A DNA stretch of 50,000 nucleotides from Glandiceps talaboti. Its lineage: Eukaryota > Hemichordata > Enteropneusta > Spengelidae. Each line of letters begins with the position of its first letter. Position 1 is the first letter of the stretch. Positions 9,401-18,683 of this stretch are shown piece after piece. The translations under genes were made by a program, and so were the position numbers. Where the stretch lies: the NCBI RefSeq assembly GCF_964340395.1, contig NC_135567.1:18820306-18870305 (forward strand), read 5' to 3'. The notes beneath the pieces were generated by a model that did no database searches, was not told the DNA's origin, and saw nothing but the letters and a program-made list of their open reading frames with translations.

Positions 9401-12286
9401 GCCTGGTCAAAGGTCAATGTTGGTTGCAAGAAACAGGTCAAAGGTCAATTTTCAAGAGTTTAAAGTTGATGACAAACTCACCTCCTGACACTGGTGCATC
9501 CATAAATGTAGCTCCCTTCTTTTCAGCTTTACTAGCCATGTCTTTAGATACTGATGGGTCAATAGTACTACTGTCAATTAACAGTGTGCCACCCTTAACA
9601 GTACTGTAAACAAATACAGACAATATGTAAAGTACTACTGTCAATTAACAGTGTTCCACCCTTAACAGTACTGTAAACAAATACAGACAATATGTAAAGT
9701 ACTACTGTCAATTAACAGTGTTCCACCCTTAACAGTACTGTAAACAAATACAGACAATATGTAAAGTACTACTGTCAATTAACAGTGTGCCACTCTTAAC
9801 AGTACTGTAAACAAATACAGACAATATGTAAAGTACTACTGTCAATTAACAGTGTGCCACCCTTAACAGTACTGTAAACAAATACAGACAATATGTAAAG
9901 TACTACTGTCAATTAACAGTGTGCCACCCTTAACAGTACTGTAAACAAATACAGACAATATGTAAAGTACTACTGTCAATTAACAGTGTGCCACCCTTAA
10001 CAGTACTGTAAACAAATACATACAATAATGTAAATATTACATATACCCATTCTCAAATAGGTCACTGCCAGATTTGTGATCAGTGTGCCCTCTAAGCCAA
10101 TTTGATGTGCCACTGATGCACACAATTTCTAGTGACAGCTTAGCTGAGCATGTTTCCACAGATTGCACCTATCTAAAGTGATGATTTGTTGTGAAAGCTA
10201 CGGCGAGTTGAAAATACCCCAAAATGCGGCCGGTGCTAGCACTGAGCCAGCCACCACTGTAAACGTACCACACGATTGAAGTGTACACAATGGAGGCTCA
10301 CTGCATAATGCGTTATCACAGTTGTTTTTTACCCATCATGCTCTGCATCCCATTCCCGCCTCCTCTGATCCACAAATGTGCATCACGATGTATGTTACAT
10401 TGTAGCAATTCATGATGTACTCTTTGTGCAAGTATGGTAACACTGTAACAGTGTACACAATGTACTCTCTGTGAGTAACTCACCTTAAAATACCATCTGC
10501 ACCACCATAAGCAGTCTGTACATGTGGACTAGATGGTAACATTGTAACAATACGATCTGTTCTCTGTGCAACTTCAGCCGGTGTTTCTGCTACCTGTGCA
10601 CCGAGATCTTGGACTTCAGTGACAGCTTCAGGATAGACGTCGTACACAACAAGTTTATACCCTGCTTTCAATAGATTCTGAGCCATTGGGTTTCCCATGT
10701 TACCAAGGCCAATGAACCCTATTGGACCACCACTGGCCTGATGAAACAAATAACACAATCACAGCTTTATTGACCTGGCATGTGGCTATTTCTACCGAGA
10801 ATTGAATTCTATACTGTAAGCCTAGATATTTTTACTTATTACACATACAATGTCCACAGGATTTAGTGGTAGTCATGGTGACTAAGGTCCACCAGTGTTA
10901 AAATTTAGTATTCAATTGGGAGGAATTATTAGTCATCTAATGCAAGACTATTACTATCAATTTTAAGTCCTGAATGTAAATATTGTAAAATGACATTTCA
11001 TCTAAGCGACACAGTCGAAGGAAAAAATTGACTTGTTTACAGAATGATGCTGCGTAGACTGGACTTTAATAATAGACACAATATTGATAACTTATAAATG
11101 TACATGCAAATAAAGACTAAAAAAGTTTGGTACATACCTTTACCTGGCTTGAAACTGTCAACATAAAAAAATACAGAAACAGTGTCAGTAAAAATATTTT
11201 AAATACCTACTCTTCATATAAATAGGGGTCGGATTAAGATGATACTCATTGTACGAGATGACTTTGACCATGTAACACACTCACAGAGCTCATAGAGTGC
11301 CTACGAAACTACCATTTTAGAGAGTATCACAGATTTTTTATCTCCTAATGTTGGACTACAGTATTATGAATATATGGGAAAGAAATCTGTCACTGTATTT
11401 TTTAAAAATAGTTGGTAAGTGTGGGTGACATTGATAAGTGTCGTGACATTAATAAGTGTTGTGACATTGATAAGTGTTGTGGCATTGGTAAGTGTGGTGA
11501 CATTGGTAAGTGTTGTGGCATTGGTAAGTGTGGTGACATTGGTAAGTGTGGTGACACTGGTAAGTGTGGTGACATTGGTAAGTGTGGTGACATTGGTAAG
11601 TGTCATGACATTTGTAAGTGTCGTGACATTGACCAAGGATTGAAAATTAGCTCTTAAAAGATTTAGTGTACCTTATAGTATTACAGTATAAATTCTAACA
11701 TACAATCAGAAGTTAACTGCAAATAATGAATCATCTGTTTACAGTGTGTTTATGAATGGGTTCATGTTTTACTTCCATTGGTCTAATAAACTAACATCTT
11801 ATAAATTTGGTACTCCAGTCTCTAGTATTTTCTCAATGACCTTACATACATTCTATGACCCCACGGTGAGGTCAAACTTAGGTCATAACTGTGCACCATT
11901 TGAATGTTGATTGCTTTTGTTGGGGGTCGGAATTTTTAAAACAGTTCAAACGCCACAATGACTTCATATCTAAGAGCCCTTTCCTTCATACCAAACAAAT
12001 CCCCACATGGTACCCATCCAACGCGTCTGTTGACTTATCACCACTGTTAGTAAAACTAAAAGTTCTCCGATCGACACCGCGTAATATTCGAGGGGCACGT
12101 ATTATAAATTCCACACTTCTGAACGATGTCACCTCATACGATACAAAATAAATACCCGTCTACATGAATATTGATGTTGAATTTCGTGTACATACCAGAG
12201 AATGCCCTTGTAAACCCATAACATCGATGCACACTAGCAAATCGTGGAACCAACAAACTCAAACGTGCACAGCCCAGGGACGCCAT
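6246..12286 (-). CDS. HIBADH: 3-hydroxyisobutyrate dehydrogenase, mitochondrial
   Basis: NAD-dependent dehydrogenase of valine catabolism that oxidises 3-hydroxyisobutyrate to methylmalonate semialdehyde in the mitochondrial matrix. The coding exons are 12196-12286, 11138-11154, 10484-10737, 9482-9603, 8347-8480, 7698-7774, 6869-7025 and 6246-6404. They sum to 1011 nt, or 336 aa, the human length. An Arg-rich, acid-free N-terminus ([16 protein letters not shown]) suits a matrix presequence. Visible motifs are GFIGLGNMG (NAD loop), DAPVSGG (substrate loop), EAAKICNNM (catalytic Lys region), GRCWSS and a C-terminal [12 protein letters not shown] helix. All junctions keep frame only if the 17-nt or alternative 11-nt microexon is used. 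Several exon edges are embedded in minisatellites. ATG at 12286 was chosen; an in-frame ATG at 12331 is also possible. Confidence 0.96.
6552..6776. repeat. Two-copy direct repeat in HIBADH intron 7
   Basis: Two copies of about 112 bp, each starting ttggtggcca and running through gcattctgatgtctatatc. They differ at a few positions and have no coding potential. Confidence 0.85.
6869..7025 (-). CDS. HIBADH: HIBADH exon 7
   Basis: This 157-nt exon encodes [20 protein letters not shown] to FGTALMTK, from acceptor ttcaacag|ACTTGG to donor CAAAG|GTATAA. Three decaying copies of its 5' edge lie upstream in the intron (7130-7425). Confidence 0.95.
7130..7425 (-). repeat. Three decaying copies of the HIBADH exon 7 edge
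   Basis: Segments ending near 7222, 7332 and 7427 (plus-strand orientation) repeat the start of exon 7 and its acceptor region. They share cttgtat..aaatctttgctaa and aagtctgttg. They lose similarity stepwise with distance from the real exon, and the furthest keeps only short matches. Confidence 0.85.
7698..7774 (-). CDS. HIBADH: HIBADH exon 6
   Basis: This 77-nt exon encodes [19 protein letters not shown] and MNLGM, from acceptor tttacag|GCAGC to donor AATGAG|GTTAGT. It contains the K-x-x-N-N segment of the dehydrogenase active site. Confidence 0.95.
7840..8346 (-). repeat. About 66-bp minisatellite carrying the HIBADH exon 5 end and donor
   Basis: Six to seven extra copies of the last 45-50 nt of exon 5 plus the donor, each reading like [12 protein letters not shown]-(N/T)(G/A)E. 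Donor-like ttacct or gtacct (plus strand) recurs at 7891, 7957, 8085, about 8154, about 8214 and 8278. One unit near 8030 has lost it. The spacing between the first two is exactly 66 bp. Confidence 0.92.
8347..8480 (-). CDS. HIBADH: HIBADH exon 5
   Basis: This 134-nt exon encodes [20 protein letters not shown] to [16 protein letters not shown], from acceptor attttag|GTGTT to donor GCGAG|GTAAGT. Its 3' edge and donor are reiterated through 7840-8346. A 66-bp unit there would keep frame if a downstream donor were used. Confidence 0.95.
8481..9481. other. HIBADH intron 4, nothing recognised
   Basis: One kilobase of intron between exons 4 and 5. There is a small run of aaggtca-containing phrases near 9355-9450 (ggtcaaaggtca repeats) but no gene, element or clear repeat. 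Confidence 0.5.
9482..9603 (-). CDS. HIBADH: HIBADH exon 4 (substrate loop)
   Basis: This 122-nt exon runs from acceptor tttacag|TACTG to donor GGAG|GTGAGT. It encodes [18 protein letters not shown] to MDAPVSGG. Its 5' edge and acceptor are copied six times upstream at 9604-10020. Confidence 0.95.
9604..10020 (-). repeat. 67-bp minisatellite carrying the HIBADH exon 4 start and acceptor
   Basis: Six tandem copies of a 67-bp unit directly upstream of exon 4. Each includes tttacag|TACTGTTAA and the following roughly 40 nt of exon. The period is 67 bp (gtactg at 9601, 9668, 9735), so use of an upstream acceptor would shift the frame. Confidence 0.94.
10021..10483. other. HIBADH intron 3 remainder, nothing recognised
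   Basis: Non-repetitive intron sequence. The phrases tgtacacaatg and gtaacactgtaacag recur near 10290 and 10440 but make no clear element. Confidence 0.4.
10484..10737 (-). CDS. HIBADH: HIBADH exon 3 (NAD-binding domain)
   Basis: This exon runs from acceptor catcag|GCCAGT to donor TTAAG|GTGAGT, 254 nt. It encodes [16 protein letters not shown], then YDVYPEA and [13 protein letters not shown]: the Rossmann fold with the GxGxMGxPM loop. Confidence 0.95.
11138..11154 (-). CDS. HIBADH: HIBADH exon 2, 17-nt microexon with two possible donors
   Basis: Found because exons 1 and 3 are out of phase. TTTCAAGCCAGGTAAAG lies between acceptor gttgacag and donor GTATGT. With the leftover G it reads V-S-S-Q-V-K and restores the frame into [10 protein letters not shown]. 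An internal donor CCAG|GTAAAG would give an 11-nt version (V-S-S-Q), also in frame and differing by two codons. It lies at the presequence/mature junction, where sequence constraint is low. Confidence 0.8.
11410..11640. repeat. 18-bp minisatellite in HIBADH intron 1
   Basis: About 12 units of ggtaagtgtggtgacatt, with variants. Because 18 is a multiple of three, all frames stay open and give spurious repeat peptides on both strands. Each unit contains a donor-like ggtaagtg on the plus strand, opposite to the gene. Confidence 0.95.
12196..12286 (-). CDS. HIBADH: HIBADH exon 1 (presequence)
   Basis: Thirty codons plus one base ending RAFS, with donor CTCTG|GTATGT. It leaves phase 1, which does not fit directly onto the next large exon (phase 0), so an intervening small exon is required. 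An upstream in-frame ATG at 12331 would add 15 residues. Confidence 0.9.
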
Positions 12287-13103
12287 GTTTTTGACTGAAG
12301 CACGATGGGAAAGGTTACTCAAGGTCAGCATTCAGAATCCCCAGGACAGTGTAAACTGCGCCCTCTAACACACAGACAAATGTAATGACATAATATACTT
12401 GGTTAGTTTGTTGCCGGATGTACAACGATACAACAAATTTCTTTGCAATGATATGTATTTCAGACGTCACAGCTTATAATAGTGGTAAACTTACATAAAT
12501 AGATTTGTACAACCTGTTCATGCAGTAACCGATCACACCCACCTCTGTTTGATACTACCATTCAGAAACCGGTACGTCGAAATCTGTACATGCTACACGT
12601 TTGAATGCGACAAGATTGAATGAATACAGTATACTGTAAATATTCTACGAGTGGACCGTCTGGGGTTAATATAGCACCGTTATAATTACATTTTTTTTCT
12701 AACTACATACCTTCAATGAACGTGAGTGGATATCGCCGATAGCAGCTCTCTCCATAAACAATATTTTTGGGTTAAACACGTCAATCGATCGATATATTAT
12801 TGTATTATAATACACGGGGAACAGTTTTCAGTATCTTTAAAATTTGAATATCATGTATCGCTAATAACGTCATTATTTTGTATTATGATCATCCTAGACT
12901 ATAATATCACCGTACTGGACTATAATTTTAGCTCACAAGTGACTGTGATTGTCACGGTCGTGAGGGGTAATGTTTTCGGTTACATTTGTTATATTTGAAA
13001 TCAACAGATCATAGGGTTCAATCCCCCGGTGTTCCTAGATCCGTATCATGATCATTCGCGCGTGTGTGTGCGTAAGTGTGTGAGTGCGTGCATGCGTGTG
13101 CGT

Positions 13104-13136
<33 letters not shown>

Positions 13137-13596
13137 TTTGTTTGTGTGTGTGTGCGTGCATGCGTGTGCGTGCGCCCCCGCGCGCGCGTGTGTTTGTTTG
13201 TTTGTTTGTGTGTGTGTGCAAACATCAGTGACAGTATTAATGAATATTCACCTAATAACGGCAATGTTGTATTTTAGCCACGGATTACGATAAATGACTG
13301 TGCTAAATTCTTTTAGTGATCTCAGTTTACACTAGTCTGTAAGGTACGCCGTGACGGGGCGCCCTCACACATCGGTCAACGTATCTTACAGTCTAAGTTT
13401 ACACATAGAGCCTCCACCCACTGGGTGGAGGGTCTATGGTTTACACATACATGTACATGTATTCATTACGTCATTGAGTGTATCTTATCTAATCAACTTA
13501 CCTGTCCTCGTCTCCATGGAGATGAGGTAAACGTCATTACAACGCCTAATGACATCATCTTGACCTTTGACACCTTGAACCAGTGATCAATTCAGC
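12287..13596. promoter_or_regulatory. Head-to-head intergenic region between HIBADH and SLC48A1
   Basis: A 1.3-kb divergent spacer expected to hold both promoters. There is no clear TATA box at either side. It contains a CG/TG microsatellite (13059-13220) and two neighbouring ggagg/cctcc palindromic phrases near 13411-13435. The promoter role is inferred only from position. Confidence 0.4.
13059..13222. repeat. TG/CG and TTTG microsatellite
   Basis: Alternating purine-pyrimidine TG and CG stretches with TTTG blocks. The sequence type is able to adopt Z-DNA. Confidence 0.95.
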
Positions 13597-13741
13597 ATGG
13601 CTTGTCAACTATCTGAAAAGTGTCGTCTCAGTATATTCATTAGTATGGCCATTGTTGGAATAATTCTTGGTCTTCTCGTCTTTGTTGTATTTCTTACTGT
13701 GTATCCAAACTATCATACAGCTATCTGGGCGTTAGTCAGTG
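13597..13741 (+). CDS. SLC48A1: SLC48A1 exon 1
   Basis: Start ATG in agcATGG context. It encodes the first transmembrane segment and ends ALVS plus one base at donor AGTG|GTAAGT. Confidence 0.92.
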
Positions 13742-15016
13742 GTAAGTAGAATTCTATGTTTTAAATTTCTAGAAGATTCTACAAGATGAAATGTACAATA
13801 CTGTAGCCTTACATGACGTAATATGTCTGATATCAACCAAGTAGTCAGTGTACACCAAAATTTAAATAAACTGGCTTTTAAAACAAATAGACTTCCGATA
13901 GCGACTAATGGTAAATTCATAAATTGCATCAACAGAGGTAAAACATGAAGTAGTATAAAAGCGAAAATTAAATAAACAAAAGCGAAAATTAAATAAATTC
14001 GTCAAACAAAAAGTACCGTACGTGCACTTAACTTTATGTAAAGTTGAATTCCATTTTAAAACAGAGAGAAGCTCGAAAACGCTGCATTTAATTTTGAACA
14101 AAAACATTGCTAACTATTTGGATTTCAAAATTTGACGATGATAAGAAAATTCGTGTATTTAAGCAATAAACCACCCCCTGGCGATGGTATACCACGAGGT
14201 TTTGACCAGTGAACGAAATATATGCACGAGCGATAGCGAGTGCATATATTGAGTTCACTGGTCAAAACCGAGTGGTATACCATCCCCAGGGGGTGGTTTA
14301 TTGCTTAATTATATTATACCAGTATATTGATGGTGGAAATCGAGGGATCTGATTGGTCTAGACGAGAAAAGGACAACTTGAGAGACGGAATCGTGAATGT
14401 CGAAAATTTCCTATCATATATAAATACTTCAATTCAAATGATACGTGTGTGTTTAACACTGTGTCTGTGTATATTGTTGCACTACAGTGTGTAACAGCTC
14501 ACTGTAACAGCGCCCTCAACATGCCACAAGAATATTAATTTCAGTCTATATGTTGTAACTCTAGAAATGACACTGTGAACACACTAACTGATATAATTAA
14601 TTCTGTTTGTTTTACAGGAATCTTTACAACTATAGTATTAATACTTCACATACAACATATGCGACAGTCATGGCATCAATGGTACAACACTTTGTTTTAC
14701 TGGAAAATATTCGGTTTTATTATTTCATTTTGTTGTCTTGTATCTTTCATAACTTACATTGTCATCGCAGCGGTAAATCACCAAGGTAAGTACACTAAAT
14801 GACGTCATTGTCACAGAGTTTGTGTCAACTGTAGTTTGAACTTTTGTAATCACAGAGTAGGATTTGTAACGTTGGTGGCGCTGTACATATTTCTGCCCCG
14901 GCTTATTTATTACTTAGTGAAAAGAAAAGAATTAGCGACTTAAGCTTGACAGTGTAACACAATTTAATTGGCTAGTATAAGAATGTACACAATTCCTCAA
15001 CCCAAAGAGAGCAGTA

Positions 15017-15047
<31 letters not shown>

Positions 15048-15548
15048 GTGTCAGTAAGGTGAGGGGGAGGGAGAGGGAGAGAGAGGGGAGGGACGGAAGC
15101 GTAGATGCAAGAAAGGAAGGATAGCTCTATACAGACAGACATTGTCAGTAAGGTGACAGAGGGAGTGACAGAGACAGACAGACAGACAGGCAGAGACAGA
15201 GAGAGGGGGTAGACAGGAGGGGAGGGGAGGGGATAGACAGGAGGGGTGTGTAGACGAGAGGGAGAAAGAGGGGAGGGACGGAAGCGTAGATGCAAGAAAG
15301 GAAGCTTTAGGATAGCTTTATTTTCAACTAATGAATAAATAATTCTCCCTTCAATATTTTCTATACACATCACATTCATTCACTACTTTGTATGCATATT
15401 TTTCACATTTTATTTCATAGATTTATCACCAACTGGATATTACGTCACATCAGTATGGGTATTTATGTCCTGGAAATGGTCATTTGCACTTTTCTTATTC
15501 TCACGGTCATACAAAAACAAATATGATGACGAAAACCGGCTGATTTGA
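13597..15548 (+). CDS. SLC48A1: Heme transporter HRG1
   Basis: Exons 13597-13741, 14618-14785 and 15421-15548 (145, 168 and 128 nt) join in phase 1 to give 146 aa, the human HRG1 length. HRG1 moves heme out of endosomes and lysosomes to the cytosol. Four hydrophobic segments are visible: LSIFISMAIVGIILGLLVFV, the exon 2 start IFTTIVLILHI, IFGFIISFCCLVSFITYIV, and VWVFMSWKWSFALFLF. Human-like landmarks are HIQHMRQSWHQWY, AVNHQ-DLSPTGYY and SVWVFMSWKW. The C-terminus DENRLI fits an acidic dileucine endolysosomal sorting signal ([DE]xxxL[LI]). All splice sites are GT-AG. Repeats begin right at the C-terminal codons and continue into the 3' UTR. Confidence 0.94.
14159..14308. mobile_element. 150-bp foldback MITE with TTAA ends
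   Basis: A near-perfect palindrome in SLC48A1 intron 1: ttaagcaataaaccaccccc at the left matches gggggtggtttattgcttaa at the right, with a short central loop around gcgatagcg. The TTAA at each end could be a piggyBac-type target or simply part of the inverted repeat. Confidence 0.85.
14618..14785 (+). CDS. SLC48A1: SLC48A1 exon 2
   Basis: Acceptor tttacag|GAATC, donor CAAG|GTAAGT. Encodes TM2 and TM3 with the HMRQSWHQWY loop and AAVNHQ. Confidence 0.94.
15004..15300. repeat. GACA and purine-rich microsatellites, SLC48A1 intron 2
   Basis: Two GACA tracts (15020-15048, 15173-15190) with GAGGGAG polypurine stretches. A duplicated phrase gggagggacggaagcgtaga (near 15091 and 15273) shows local duplication of about 180 bp. 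Confidence 0.9.
15421..15548 (+). CDS. SLC48A1: SLC48A1 exon 3 and stop
   Basis: Acceptor ttcatag|ATTTA. Encodes DLSPTGYYVTSVWVF, TM4 and the tail ending ENRLI-TGA. Confidence 0.94.
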
Positions 15549-16385
15549 TGACGACATGACAACCAAACCGTAACAAACAAACCCAACTTGTATTGTAATG
15601 AGATGAAGTTCGCATACAAATTAAACATGATGACGAAAAGGACAAACGTTAATGACAATGAACAACATTCAACAAGTTTTGAGATAAACAAATTTGACGA
15701 AACGAAATAAAACCAACCAACAAAATGACGTATAACTACAATGTATTGTTCCAAGATACATAAATATGATGACGTTTACCAACCAATGTGATAACATTTA
15801 CCAACCAATGTGATAACGTTTACCAACCAATATGATGACGTTTACCAACCAATGTGATGACGTTTACCAACCAATGTGATGACGTTTACCAACCAATGTG
15901 ATGACGTTTACAAACCAATGTGATGACGTTTACAAACAAATATGTCAAATATGATGAAGAAACGAAATGAAAACTTAAACCAACAGAATGAAGTGGAAGT
16001 ATCCACAAATGTATTTTTCCAAGATACACGAATATGATGACATTTACTAACAAATATGATGACGGAAATTAATCGACAATAATGAATTTTGTGATCCTTT
16101 GCATTATGAATATTAAAATATTTTTAAAAAAATAATTGATATGAAGTCAACACGTTTATGCTTCAATATATTTATTTCTTGCAAGATTCAAGAAAGACGC
16201 AGTTTTTAGATGTCTGGTGTAATTATTCAATTTAAGTATATATTGAAAACAACATTTTCGCTGAATACAACATTCTACAACTATGGATTTCTCTGAGTCA
16301 CAGAAAACAAAATTCTCTGATATCTGAAATAGTACAAATCTTCAATAAAAATACAAAACTGAAATAAAGTCTTTTGATCCGTATA
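15549..16385 (+). other. SLC48A1 3' UTR with ATGATGACG minisatellite
   Basis: Units of about 29 bp (gatgacgtttaccaaccaat) run through 15764-15950, with scattered atgatgacg phrases on both sides. The same phrase is present in the final codons (KYDDEN). AATAAA polyadenylation signals occur at 16344-16349 and 16363-16368. Confidence 0.7.
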
Positions 16386-17271
16386 AAATGTATAAAATCT
16401 CTACACATAAGTCTTAAGTTTACATTACTCAAAAGCTAAAATAAAAAAGTATTTCAGTCCATGTGTAAATTCTATAAAAACTGTATAAAGTCCTATACAT
16501 ACATTACTTCATGTATAAATAAAATATTACATCAGTTAATTTCTGTAGTTTTCTATAAACTCTTCTAAATACAAATTACACAATGTATAGTTATTATTTT
16601 ACAAACAAACTTGGCGACTTTAAAATGAGACTTTAAAAGCTGACCGCCATTCTGTATTAGTTGTACAGTGCAGTTGGTAGACTGCAGTGGTAGCCAATCG
16701 TTGTGTCTCATGTGTTTATGTATAACATCGAAAGGTCAGTAATAGCGCCCTCTGCCAACCAGGACTGTTTACTTTTCAGTCCAGCGGGGTCAATGTTACT
16801 GTCAGCAGCTCTCGTGAGCACTGTGTTGAAAATCGTGAAATATAGTGATAAAAATCGTCATTGAGTGGAAATTTTGGATGACATTAATCTTAAACAGGTA
16901 CAGGTAAAGTTATTTATATTTCTTGCATTCATGAAATTTAACAGAAATGACAACATTATTTTACACTTGTGATAATGTTACAACATGTACAAGTCTATGT
17001 ACTGTTGTACATGTAGGTCAGTTGATGTTGTTGTTGACCGTTTTACCAAATTTTATAAAAATACAAAAAATAGCTATATTTTCATATAATGTTTTACACA
17101 TGATAACAAAAAATATTTCACCCGAAATGATGACTTACAAACCAACATTTTATCGAAAAATGTAAAAATAACCTACATTGCTTGACAATGACATGTATGA
17201 TGTAAAACATAATCATTATCAAAATATGAAAATATTGTAGAATTGTATTTTACACAATGTTGTCATTTTTA
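16386..17271. other. Convergent intergenic spacer, nothing recognised
   Basis: AT-rich spacer between two genes whose 3' ends face each other. Short plus-strand open frames near 16947-17165 have no recognisable features. Confidence 0.5.
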
Positions 17272-17273
17272 TT
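17268..17273 (-). promoter_or_regulatory. AATAAA polyadenylation signal overlapping the stop codon
   Basis: On the minus strand the stop context reads TAATAAAAATG, so AATAAA shares bases with the TAA. If used, the 3' UTR would be very short. No other AATAAA was noted close downstream. Confidence 0.5.
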
Positions 17274-18065
17274 AACGGTACAACACCTTTACATGGTTGC
17301 AATCCAACTGTGTCCATGCAATGCAATCTGCATTCACTGCAATACCCTTGAGATCATCCACATCTTCACCATGAAATATTGTACCAATATATTCTCCCAT
17401 TACATTAAATTCTAAGATTCTACTCTCTATCAACTCACATACAAACAAATTATCAGAGTCATCTGTACAGATTCCAGTGGGGTTTTTGATGAGGTCATGT
17501 GACAATTGAGTGAGTGTGTTCAGATCTTTATCCAATATATGGATGCATGGCCAGGTATTATCAGACACCATGATGTTTCCTTTTGTATTCCCACAAATAA
17601 AATAGAGACCACCGAGATTACCAGTCATCAACTTGTCAGATTTAATGATGTCATGACTTTCACCGTCTATACGATATACGTAATGCGAGTCTATGGTGTA
17701 GATATATCCCATTGACACACACACAGCATTGGGACTGATAGGTCTATCCTGATATGTAAGTTGAATTACATCTTTTATCTTGCTATTCTCATTACAAATC
17801 ACCAGACTATTGTTATTGATATCAGGAATGTAAAATATTCCGTCTTTTGATACAAATACATCGGCAGGATTGAACTTCTCATCAAATGAATTGAATTGAA
17901 TGATATGTTTACAATCGAATTGACAGTCATAAACCAAAACCCTGTCATAATCAGTCACAACAAAGTCTCCATTATTCCTAGCAAACAATCCATCAGGCCT
18001 TCTAAGTTTTCCTACTTGTGTGTCTCCACCTGTGAACACACGGATAGTTCCTTTCAGGGGTAATC
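17272..18065 (-). CDS. DED-NHL gene, coding exon 8 (NHL propeller and stop)
   Basis: Residues 1103-1366. Repeated NHL-type blades read LRRPDGLFARNNGDFVVTDY, NPADVFVSKDGIFYIPD, SPNAVCVSMGYIYTID, GGLYFICGNTKGNIMVSD and NPTGICTDDSDNLFVCE. About six blades of 40-45 residues resemble the C-terminus of TRIM2/3/71-type proteins and probably bind a ligand or partner. The stop TAA at 17272-17274 overlaps an AATAAA signal. Confidence 0.92.
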
Positions 18066-18179
18066 CTGGAATAAAACAAGGAAAGGTCAACACGCAGATT
18101 ACAAATCTTGTAGAGACCAATTTCGTGAAAAATAATATTCAACTGAACTTCTTAGTTCAGTAGTGCTATAGGCATAGAA

Positions 18180-18225
<46 letters not shown>

Positions 18226-18597
18226 AATTATAAACAACTTAAAAGTAAACCAGATTTAAACTGAGTGCCTCCCATAAGGGAACCACTAATTATGCAAATA
18301 ACTCATTAAACTAAAAATAACTATGGTAACAGGCTTTTTTTGGACAAGCATGCTTTCTTAGGTTAATGTATGTGCCAAATTTTACGGAATTTGAAGAGTG
18401 CGTGATACTGCTTAATTACTGAATATCGTTCATTATTCAAAATACTCATTAAAGGTAAAAGTTGTAGCAACAAACTTCATAGGACAGGTGCATATTATTA
18501 TGATTGATTTTTGTACCATATTATACTAAATTTGAAGTTTGCATTTTTAGCACAACTGAACTGAGGTTCAGTAGTGCTATAGGGATCGCCCGGCATC

Positions 18598-18683
<86 letters not shown>

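Noticed and set aside
11364-11657. Repeat-peptide genes on both strands
   Set aside because: The 18-bp unit keeps every frame open. There is no start context, splice support or homology.
12985-13040. tRNA-like B box (gggttcaatccccc)
   Set aside because: No matching A box or cloverleaf upstream was found.
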